From assembly GCA_035570235.1 (NCBI GenBank), contig DATMML010000080.1, positions 1 through 35,633 on the forward strand: a stretch of DNA of 35,633 bases, read 5' to 3'. Position 1 is the stretch's first letter; the number at the start of each line of letters is the position of its first letter. Below are positions 1 to 6,684 of this stretch, piece by piece. Under the pieces are notes generated by a model. The model did no database searches. It had not been told where the DNA came from and worked only from the letters and a program-made list of their open reading frames with translations. The DNA comes from Vicinamibacteria bacterium. GTDB lineage: Bacteria; Acidobacteriota; Vicinamibacteria; Fen-336. The translations under genes were made by a program, and so were the position numbers.

Positions 1-119
1 GCGAGGCGTCGTGGCTCCCAATAGCGCAGAGCATCCGTGACGGCATCACGGATGCGTTGGCCAAAGCTGGTGCGCTCGGCTCCTGGGGCCGGGCTGTCCG
101 GCGAGGCAGCGTCCGCCAT
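1..119 (-). CDS. N-terminal fragment of a conserved protein with an LRYWEPRRL motif
   Basis: The first 39 codons of a minus-strand gene run off the left edge of the window. The ATG is at 117-119 and is preceded on the minus strand by AGAGG with a 4-nt gap, a good ribosome binding site. The visible peptide has a short Pro/Ala-rich start and then a basic stretch ending in ALRYWEPRRL. From memory, this motif directly precedes the first membrane helix in a family of small uncharacterised bacterial membrane proteins, but the helix would lie outside the window. Function unknown. The call rests on the RBS and the motif only. Confidence 0.5.
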   Translation of the reverse strand, partial: MADAASPDSPAPGAERTSFGQRIRDAVTDALRYWEPRRL

Positions 120-241
120 CGCGCCTCTATCGCTGGACCAAGCGGCGAGGCCCTATTCGAGCCGGGCCCCCTTTGCAACGCATTTAGGCAGCTCATCCAA
201 GGCCTCATTCCTGGCACCCCGTTGCACGTTCAGAGGGCATC

Positions 242-1219
242 TCACGTGGAGAACACGATCGTGTCGCGGCCACTCGTGCCCATTCCGATCTTCCGTTTTC
301 TTGCCAGACGCTGCACACCCGCTTCGATCTCCTCCGACGAGAGGAGAGCCTTGAAGAGGGTTGCGAGCATGCGCACTCGAGCAAAGACGGCTCCCTTGAG
401 GTAGGCCGCCAGAAACTCTTCTGCTGCTGTACTGACCGAGTAGCGGCTGGAGGCTTCGGTTAGGTCGGGGTGGGCTTCATGAAAGAAGTGGTAGGGATAT
501 CCTTCTTTGCTTAAGTAGGGGATCCCCGATTCGGGGATCTGGAACGGCCCGCGATCCACAAGGAGAAGGCGCTGGAGCTCCCCAAGTGCGGCATAGGCTG
601 GGTCTCGCCGGGCGTCGAAGGGTAGGCCCAAGTGTTGGCGCAGGTCGCCCGCCGTTATCTCCTTTCTCTCACGGAGGAGAGAGAAAGCGGTCCGCGCGCC
701 GACGCTGAGACCGGTTAGATCATTCAACGCGCGCCCGCGGCGAAGCAGTGCGTAAAGTGACGGCATCACGGAACGGTGAATCAGTGTCACTCGGTCGGCG
801 ACCACCTGCACTTCGATGGCGCAAGCCTCGCCCAACAGTCGATTGGTGAGGGCGATGCCACGAGTGAGGGCCGCCTTGTCCGGCTCGTGGCCTGCGAAAG
901 CGCGATACAGGCTAGCAAGAGGCAGACCCTTGGTCGGGCCGTACCGAAGCGCGAGTCCTACATGTGAAAGAAAGCGCTCAGCGTCTCGAGGTTCACGGAT
1001 CGCCTGGCCTTTAAGCCCAAGTGATTCGTCCTGCTTCTGCTGGAATCCACCGAGGTCGATTCCTTTTCGCGCGAGCTTCTCGCGCATCTCAGTGGCGCTT
1101 AGCCGAGCGTCTGTCGAACCCTTGGATGAGCTGCGGCGCCGGTGCGCGAATGCAGCTGCCGTGGCCTCGCCTCGGCCGCCAACGAACGGAGCGGATGGAG
1201 GCGGCCGCCGCGATCTCAT
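242..1219 (-). CDS. AlkZ-related winged-helix DNA-binding protein (tentative)
   Basis: A soluble protein of up to 325 aa without signal peptide or membrane segments. The pattern RDAERFLSHVGLAL, then GLPLASLYRAFAG, then a predicted winged-helix segment (LSVGARTAFSLL, ITAGDLRQHLGL, YAALGELQRLLLVDRG) and a C-terminal helical part (AAEEFLAAYLKGAVFARVRM) resembles proteins annotated as AlkZ-related, distant relatives of the YcaQ/AlkZ DNA glycosylases. I do not see an intact AlkZ QxQ catalytic motif, so glycosylase activity should not be assumed. The first 44 residues are low-complexity; the internal ATG at 1085-1087 is an alternative start giving 281 aa. Neither start has a convincing ribosome binding site. 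It lies 25 nt downstream of the SRPBCC gene on the same strand, probably in one operon. Confidence 0.5.
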   Translation of the reverse strand: MRSRRPPPSAPFVGGRGEATAAAFAHRRRSSSKGSTDARLSATEMREKLARKGIDLGGFQQKQDESLGLKGQAIREPRDAERFLSHVGLALRYGPTKGLPLASLYRAFAGHEPDKAALTRGIALTNRLLGEACAIEVQVVADRVTLIHRSVMPSLYALLRRGRALNDLTGLSVGARTAFSLLRERKEITAGDLRQHLGLPFDARRDPAYAALGELQRLLLVDRGPFQIPESGIPYLSKEGYPYHFFHEAHPDLTEASSRYSVSTAAEEFLAAYLKGAVFARVRMLATLFKALLSSEEIEAGVQRLARKRKIGMGTSGRDTIVFST

Positions 1220-1244
1220 CGAGTTCTTCGGCGGCGGCGGTAGC

Positions 1245-1676
1245 TCACGGCTTCTGCAGCTCCGCCACGAGGAGCGGGATCGCCCGGTCCAGATTCAGCG
1301 CATACGCATAGATGACAGCAAACAGCCGACCAAAAACGCCCACTCCCCATCCTTCGCCGTCGACCAGAAACTCTAGTTCAACTCGTTCAGGGCCTATCCC
1401 GTGGAAACGATGATCGTAATGCACAGTCAACCAAAGGAACGGGCCGACCCATTTCCAGTTGATACCCGGGTTCAGCTCCTCCATGCGAAAAGTGGAACGC
1501 ACACCATTGGTTAGCTTGATGACGCCTTCCGAGTGCGACGTGAGGGCGCCAAGAGGCGTGACGTCGACTCTGCGAATGTGCCTGGCCCAACTAGGCCAGT
1601 CTGAGACTCGAGCCAGGTGTGCCCATGCCTTCTCGGGTGATGCGCGAACTGTGAAACGACGCTGCAGTAGTCTCAT
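1245..1676 (-). CDS. SRPBCC family (START/Bet v1-like) protein
   Basis: A 143-aa cytoplasmic protein of typical length for the polyketide cyclase/dehydrase-type SRPBCC fold. The N-terminus has the family signature: a beta strand (RRFTVRAS), PEKAWAHLARVSDWPSW, then a strand ending in GVIKLTNG. A long C-terminal helix (IYAYALNLDRAIPLLVAELQ) would close the hydrophobic pocket. Such proteins bind lipophilic ligands; the ligand cannot be told from the sequence. It is the upstream gene of a likely two-gene unit with the AlkZ-related gene. The ATG at 1674-1676 has only a weak G-rich sequence upstream. Confidence 0.8.
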   Translation of the reverse strand: MRLLQRRFTVRASPEKAWAHLARVSDWPSWARHIRRVDVTPLGALTSHSEGVIKLTNGVRSTFRMEELNPGINWKWVGPFLWLTVHYDHRFHGIGPERVELEFLVDGEGWGVGVFGRLFAVIYAYALNLDRAIPLLVAELQKP

Positions 1677-1851
1677 CGAGCTACCCGTCCCGCGTCCGCC
1701 GAAGGCCCGAGATCAGCCGGGACGGCCGCGTTCAGCTTGACCATTCGCGGGCCCTCGTCGGCGGCATGTCACCGTTCTACGGCGGCCACAGCATTCTACG
1801 GCTCTTCGACTCGACACGCGGCGAACCGTAGTGGCTTGCGGGCGCCGGCAT

Positions 1852-3636
1852 TCACGGCTTCAGGTCCTCGGGGGTGCGCAGCTCGCCGCCGCGGACAACG
1901 TAGCGCAGCTTCCGGAAATTGCGGACATCTTGCGAGGGGTCCCCGCTCACCGCGATCAAGTCCGCGGCCTTCCCCTTCTCAATGGTGCCGATCTCGGCTT
2001 CGAGACCCAGGGCGCGGCTGGCCACGGCCGTCGATGCGGCGATCACTTGCATTGGCGTCATCCCCGCGGATTGCATCGCCTCCATCTCCGCATAGATGGC
2101 GGGGCCGTGGAGAGTGAGGGGGTTGCCGGCATCGGTGCCGGTGGCAATCGGGATTCCGGCGGCCACCAGCTTGGGCAGGTTAGAGGCCGCCACCCTCTCA
2201 TCCTGGACCACGCGGTGCTCGCGAGCCTCAACGTTTGCCGCGTCGACGAGAGAGGCTTCGAGTGCAGCGGTGGAGGCTACCTTGACCAGGGTCGCCTCGT
2301 CCACGCAGTGGTTCGGGTCGTCCACGCTGGGAGCCTTCCGGTCGATCAGGGCACGGAACATCCGAACATATCCGCGACCCACGGTCAGAGTGGGGCTCAG
2401 GATCGTGCCCTGCTGACGGGCCAGGTCTAGAAACTCCTGATCGACGGGTACGTCCCAAACGCTGTGGACCAGGAGCTTTGCCCCCGCCCGCAGGGCCACC
2501 TTCGCCTCCGCGAGGCCCGTGGCGTGGACGATCAACGGGAGGCCCATATGGCGTGCCTCGTCACCCGCGGCCATAACCGCTTTCTCCGATGCCTCGACGG
2601 TCAGGGTCGGCGGCCGGACGATGTACCAGAGTTTCACCGCGTGCGCCCCTTGCGCACTCAAGTAGCGCACGGCCTCGCGGGCGGCGGTCTCGCTGGTCAG
2701 GGGCAGGAACTGGCGCTCTCCGGGCAGGGTCAGCCAATGATCGAGGGTGGAGAGGAGGGGACCGGCCGCGACCACGTGGGGCATCAGCGTGTCCTGCGCG
2801 TATCGGTCTTGGAGCTGCAATGTCCAGGGGTAGCCCCCGACGTCGAACACCGCGGTGACGCCGGAGCAGAGATACGACCGGCCGAAGCGATCGGGATGCT
2901 TGCGGAGGTCCGCTTCAACCGTCTCATAGGGATGAGCGGCGCGTAGATCAAGGGCATCGGGGCGCCCATCCGCCCATCCGGTCTGTGAAAAGTGGACGTG
3001 AGCGTCGATCAGGCCCGGCGTGAGCCACAGCCCTTTGAGGTCGGTGACGCCGACGTTCTCGGGGAGGGGGCACTGGGCCGCGCTGCCCGCACAATCGATC
3101 TTGCCGCCGCGCAGCACGACCGTCGCGGTGGGCACCGGCGGGCCCCCGCGCCCGTCGATGAGGGTCGCGCCCACCAGGGCCCGCGGCGGTGGGGGGGTGC
3201 CGGGCGGCGCGTCTATCGCTCCCGTGACCGCCACCCTCCAGCCCTCCGGGGTCTTCGTGAACAAGCGCTCCGAGATCCCTGTGTGTTCTTCTCTGCCGTA
3301 GCGGACTCGGTAGCGGTAGGTGCCGTAGACGACACCCGCCTGAACCGGCACGAGGTGTAGGTCGCTGGCTTCGATCACATCCGGCCAACGCTCCCCGGCC
3401 GCCTTCACGAACTCTTCGAAGCCGGTGACAAACCCCGTGGGCCCACCGCGAGCGAGGCGGTCGCTGCGGTGGTAGCAGGCCAAGTAGGCCTCGCGGTCTC
3501 GCCGGCGAATGGCGTCGATATTCTTTTCGAACAGGCTGCGGGCGGCCCCGAGATCCACGGCGGCATCGTCTGCGGAGCCCAGCCACGGCGCTACGCCTAG
3601 AAACGCGAGGGTGAGAGCGAGGCACGAATGTCCCAT
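1852..3636 (-). CDS. Exported amidohydrolase with N-terminal SnoaL-like domain
   Basis: A 594-aa protein. I chose the ATG at 3634-3636 because AGGAGG lies 4 nt upstream and the resulting N-terminus (MGHSCLALTLAFLGVAPWLG) is a signal peptide; the frame stays open 18 codons further upstream. Residues about 25-145 look like a SnoaL/DUF4440 (NTF2-like) domain with the usual helix (FEKNIDAIRRRDREAYLACY) and closing strands. Residues about 150-590 are a metal-dependent amidohydrolase of the imidazolonepropionase/prolidase-like branch: DAHVHF (HVH 213-215), K335 in AVKLWY, H371 in IVHATG, H391 in LLVHS and D502 in TGTDAGNP supply the expected metal ligands and catalytic Asp. Likely a periplasmic hydrolase of a cyclic amide or peptide-like substrate; the substrate is unknown. 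It is divergent from the selenoprotein gene, with 80 nt between starts. Confidence 0.88.
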   Translation of the reverse strand: MGHSCLALTLAFLGVAPWLGSADDAAVDLGAARSLFEKNIDAIRRRDREAYLACYHRSDRLARGGPTGFVTGFEEFVKAAGERWPDVIEASDLHLVPVQAGVVYGTYRYRVRYGREEHTGISERLFTKTPEGWRVAVTGAIDAPPGTPPPPRALVGATLIDGRGGPPVPTATVVLRGGKIDCAGSAAQCPLPENVGVTDLKGLWLTPGLIDAHVHFSQTGWADGRPDALDLRAAHPYETVEADLRKHPDRFGRSYLCSGVTAVFDVGGYPWTLQLQDRYAQDTLMPHVVAAGPLLSTLDHWLTLPGERQFLPLTSETAAREAVRYLSAQGAHAVKLWYIVRPPTLTVEASEKAVMAAGDEARHMGLPLIVHATGLAEAKVALRAGAKLLVHSVWDVPVDQEFLDLARQQGTILSPTLTVGRGYVRMFRALIDRKAPSVDDPNHCVDEATLVKVASTAALEASLVDAANVEAREHRVVQDERVAASNLPKLVAAGIPIATGTDAGNPLTLHGPAIYAEMEAMQSAGMTPMQVIAASTAVASRALGLEAEIGTIEKGKAADLIAVSGDPSQDVRNFRKLRYVVRGGELRTPEDLKP

Positions 3637-3661
3637 GGAGCCTCCTTGTTGGACGAGATGA

Positions 3662-3687
3662 GCCGGGAGCCTTTGGCTCCTCCCGGC
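3662..3687. other. GC-rich inverted repeat in the divergent promoter region
   Basis: GCCGGGAG (3662-3669) pairs perfectly with CTCCCGGC (3680-3687), and CC/GG can extend the stem across a TTT loop. It lies between the amidohydrolase start and the selenoprotein start, ending 29 nt before the latter. It could be a leader hairpin or an operator; there is no T-tract on either strand, so a terminator is less likely. Confidence 0.5.
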
Positions 3688-3716
3688 CAACCCCGGACCA
3701 TGATAGGGTTCAGCTT

Positions 3717-4208
3717 ATGGAAATCCTACTCCTGCTGGTCGCGCTTGCTACCGCCGGCGAGAGGCCCCAAGTCGGCGACACGGCCCCCAACTTCAGCTTG
3801 CCCGGTCCGGGCGGGCAGGCGGTGTCTCTGGCCGCCTTCAAGGGCAAGACGATGGTGGTGCTCGCCTTCTTCCCTAAGGCCTTCACCGCCGGCTGAACGA
3901 AGGAAATGTCGGCGTATCGGGATCGTTATTCCGAGTTCGCCGGCACCGCCCAGGTACTGGGCGTCTCGATGGACAATCAGGAGACCCAAGTGAAGTTCTC
4001 GGAGTCCCTGAAGGCGCCATTTCCGCTCTTGGCCGACGCTGACGGCACCGTCTCGAAAGCCTACGGCGTTTGGAACGAGGGGGGGTACGCAAGCCGCGTC
4101 ACATTCGTGATTGACCGCGACGGGAAGGTGAAGGCCGTGTTTGAGGGGAAAGACGCCCTCGATCCCGCCGGTGCCCTCGGCGCCTGCGCCAAGCCCCATG
4201 CCCCTTAG
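3717..4208 (+). CDS. Selenocysteine-containing peroxiredoxin (AhpC/TSA-BCP type), TGA read as Sec60
   Basis: A 163-aa thiol-peroxidase-fold protein when TGA at 3894-3896 is decoded as selenocysteine. Residues 1-14 are a short hydrophobic leader, suggesting export. VGDTAPNFSLPGPGG (19-33) is the peroxiredoxin entry strand. VVLAFFPKAFTAG-U-TKEM (47-64) is the active-site loop, with Sec60 exactly where the peroxidatic Cys sits in the TxxC motif (Thr57). GVSMDNQETQVKF, FPLLADADGTVSKAYGV and the Arg127 region (SRVTFVIDRDG) follow in normal order. There is no Cys five residues after Sec; Cys157 near the C-terminus is the only possible resolving residue. The start is ATG 3717, with AGGG at 3705-3708. 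Without recoding, the gene splits into 59 codons plus an internal ATG ORF (3906-4208). A nonsense mutation of a Cys codon is the alternative, but homology continues unbroken and a SECIS-like hairpin follows. Expected role: peroxide reduction. Confidence 0.87.
3908..3944 (+). promoter_or_regulatory. Bacterial SECIS-like element downstream of the Sec UGA
   Basis: An in-frame stem-loop within the peroxiredoxin coding sequence. The lower stem GUCGGCG (3908-3914) pairs with CGCCGGC (3938-3944), 7 bp with one G-U. After a 2x3 internal loop (UA/GUU), the upper stem UCGGGA (3917-3922) pairs with UUCCGA (3929-3934), 6 bp. The 6-nt apical loop UCGUUA (3923-3928) contains the G and U expected for SelB recognition. 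The base starts 11 nt after the UGA and the apical loop 26 nt after it, inside the normal bacterial spacing. Pairing was found by eye. Confidence 0.75.
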
Positions 4209-4230
4209 GTAGCAGAGCCGGAGCCGGGCG

Positions 4231-4253
4231 GTCCGATTGGCTCCAAATCGGAC
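4231..4253 (+). terminator. Probable terminator hairpin after the selenoprotein gene
   Basis: GTCCGATT (4231-4238) and AATCGGAC (4246-4253) form a perfect 8-bp stem with a 7-nt loop, 22 nt after the stop codon. The following AATCTTGG is only weakly T-rich, so termination may be inefficient or Rho-assisted. The rest of the gap up to 4398 shows no gene. Confidence 0.5.
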
Positions 4254-4397
4254 AATCTTGGGTCCCGCCCCCGCAGCGACCCGACCGGGCGGTTCTCGCT
4301 GCCTTGGGAAAAGACCTTAGATGAGTGCCGGTGTGACGGTGCTCACTGAAGGAAGGGTGTACCGGCACCAGGATGAGCCGGGCCCGGCGGTCCAGAA

Positions 4398-6650
4398 ATG
4401 CTTCAGCGGTACAAGCTTCGCCTTAGCGACGGCACCCTCCTGGTGGTAGACCACGACGCTCTCAGCAGTTGGGTGGTCGACGGCAAGGCGATGGTGCAGC
4501 CCGTCGGCTCCGACCGCTGGTTGTCGCTGAAGAAGTTCCTCCTAGAAGAGCGAAGGGCCAACTCACCCTGGTGGAGCTCGAAACCCTCCGGGGAGATCGC
4601 CAGCGTCCACCGTACGCTGCTGGAGGACGACGGGATCCTCCCGCCTGCTCGCCCGTCCCGCGAACTGCCCCTCATCCCACCCCCGCCCCGGCGCGTCCCC
4701 ACGGATGAGATCGTTGCCCCCGTCCTCGAATCTAGCTCCGGCTCCCCGACGCTGGACGCCGAGCCGCCCGCCCCCGTAGAGCCGCTCCCGAGCGAACCCG
4801 AAGCCTCCCAAGAAGTCGAAGTCTCACTCGAGAGCGCTCAGGCGGAGCCGCTGCGCTCCATCCCCGAGCCGCCGAGCATTTGGGTGTCCGAGGAGCCGGC
4901 GGCCCTTGACTCCCTGTCCCCCCCCTCGGTGCCCGTGGAAGAGGACCCGATCACCCTATCTGAGCCGTTCGTAGACGCGGAGACGCCGGGCTTCAGCGCT
5001 GCCCCGGGGTTGGCCAGTGCGCTTCCGGAATCGTTGCCGGCCGAAGTCCTGAACCTGCACGCGTTGGCGGAGGAGGCGGCGGCCCCGCCCCCTGGATCTG
5101 TAGGACGCCCTGGGTGGCGTGAGACCAATGCCCCGGTCATCTCGTTGGAGCCCTTGGGAGAGGAGGAGCCGCCCCGGACAACGGTTGGCCGGAGGCGGAG
5201 GGGGCCTTGGGAGACCCCTCTACGCCGGGTGGCGCAGGTACAGGTCCTGGCGGATGACACAGATACCCCGCCCGACGGATCAGCGCTTTCGGAATCGACG
5301 CCCGAGGTGGACGCCTCCGTCATCGGCCTGAAGCCCCTCGATGACAACAAGCCCTTCCCCGCGGCCGCGCCTCTAGTGACGGCTGAGGTCGAGCGGGTCG
5401 AGCCGAGGCCACGCTCGGAAACCTTCTTTCTGGGTCTAGCGCCCCCCTGGGGCCCTCGCGTCAATAGGTGGCTCGATCGCTTCAGCCGCCTGCTCGCTCA
5501 CTTCGGGCGAACCCTTGATGATTTCGCGTCTCGGAAAGACCTCTCCTCCCGTTGGGCCAGGCTTCTGGCCGGCGGGCGGAGTCTGGCTACACGGCCGGTG
5601 CTGACGCGGGGCGCCTCTGCGCGGCCGCCGTCGGACAGCGAGCTCCCGATCATCCCGCTAAAGCTGCTTGATGACGAAGTCCCTGCGCGTGAGCGGCTCG
5701 TCGCCCGGCTCCGCGCCGGCTTGGCCCATGCAGCGGGCAAAGCCGTCTCGATGGTGACGGAACTCCTAGCGACGCTTCGCCAGGCGGCTCCGGGCTGGAG
5801 CGATCGCGTCCGTGGGTGGGCGCCCCGCCTCAACCGGCCGAGACCCGTCCCCCAACCGCCCTCCTCCGACGAGAGTGCGATGCCTGATCCGTTCGGCCGG
5901 GCTCTGCGCACCCCCTTGAAGCCACCGGCCACCCTCAACGAGCTCCCCGCGCTCCGCTTGGCCAAGATCGAGGAGGAGGAAGTCGAGCCCGTCTACGACG
6001 ACGTCTTTGAGGGTCCCGGCTTCTTCGACGTTGCCTGGCTTTGGACGAAGCGCGCCACGCTGCTCGCCGGTTTGGTGGCCGGGGGGATCGTCGCCGCCAA
6101 CACCTGGGAGATCTGGCTCCCGAGGGCAGCCCAGCTCTCTCGAATGATGTTCCTCGAAATCGACGAACGCGTGCGCCCGACGGTCCCGAGCCGGGCGGAG
6201 GAGCCGTCGGCCGCGATCCGCGCGGCGCTCCAGGCCGCCAATGAGCAGCTGCCCCACCTCGCCCCCGAGACCATAGAGCTCGTGATGTCCAAGAGCCTAG
6301 CCGGCCTCCTTGACCCTCCCGAGGTGTTCGCACGCGCCCACGATGCGCTGGACCGTGGGAGGGCGGCGCTGACGGCGGAGGAAGCCCAGGAGCTGAAGGC
6401 CCTGCGCACCGGGATGCTCGCCCCGCTCCATCCCGACGAGAGGGACCGTCTCTACGAATACGACCTTCTGCGGCGCCACCGTGTCACGCTCCCGTTCGAG
6501 GACCGTGAGGCGCTCGGACTGGTGGCGCGAGGAATGCGCGCGTTGCCCCCCGAGGCCCGTGAACGCTTCCAATGGTTGGCCGGCAAGGCCATCACGGCCG
6601 GGCTCTCGGTCCCCGACACCTCGCCGCCCCGAGCGGCCACCGCATCCTGA
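4398..6650 (+). CDS. Large proline-rich single-TM protein of unknown function
   Basis: A 750-aa protein that I do not recognise. Residues 1-50 (KLRLSDGTLLVVDHDAL, then SDRWLSLKKFLLEE) look like a small folded domain. Residues about 70-520 are mostly disordered, Pro/Glu/Ser-rich and acidic, interrupted by two basic-helical blocks. A short motif recurs four times: VISLEPLGEEEPP (247-259), VIGLKPLDDNKPF (308-320), IIPLKLLDDEVPA (418-430) and ALRLAKIEEEEVEP (518-531). One membrane helix follows (about 553-572, LLAGLVAGGIVAANTW), then a helical C-terminal domain of about 170 residues. Lacking a signal peptide, it is probably anchored with the long disordered part in the cytoplasm. No ribosome binding site is visible at the ATG. 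The coding bias and the length support a real gene. It is convergent with the permease. Confidence 0.75.
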   Translation: MLQRYKLRLSDGTLLVVDHDALSSWVVDGKAMVQPVGSDRWLSLKKFLLEERRANSPWWSSKPSGEIASVHRTLLEDDGILPPARPSRELPLIPPPPRRVPTDEIVAPVLESSSGSPTLDAEPPAPVEPLPSEPEASQEVEVSLESAQAEPLRSIPEPPSIWVSEEPAALDSLSPPSVPVEEDPITLSEPFVDAETPGFSAAPGLASALPESLPAEVLNLHALAEEAAAPPPGSVGRPGWRETNAPVISLEPLGEEEPPRTTVGRRRRGPWETPLRRVAQVQVLADDTDTPPDGSALSESTPEVDASVIGLKPLDDNKPFPAAAPLVTAEVERVEPRPRSETFFLGLAPPWGPRVNRWLDRFSRLLAHFGRTLDDFASRKDLSSRWARLLAGGRSLATRPVLTRGASARPPSDSELPIIPLKLLDDEVPARERLVARLRAGLAHAAGKAVSMVTELLATLRQAAPGWSDRVRGWAPRLNRPRPVPQPPSSDESAMPDPFGRALRTPLKPPATLNELPALRLAKIEEEEVEPVYDDVFEGPGFFDVAWLWTKRATLLAGLVAGGIVAANTWEIWLPRAAQLSRMMFLEIDERVRPTVPSRAEEPSAAIRAALQAANEQLPHLAPETIELVMSKSLAGLLDPPEVFARAHDALDRGRAALTAEEAQELKALRTGMLAPLHPDERDRLYEYDLLRRHRVTLPFEDREALGLVARGMRALPPEARERFQWLAGKAITAGLSVPDTSPPRAATAS

Positions 6651-6684
6651 GCACGGGTCAGGGGTTCCTCCCCGCGGCAACGGG

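Noticed and set aside
3906-4208. A 100-aa redoxin-like ORF as a stand-alone gene or pseudogene remnant
   Set aside because: It starts at an internal Met two codons after the active-site position and has no ribosome binding site; the upstream half of the fold is in the same frame across the TGA, so it is the C-terminal part of the selenoprotein.
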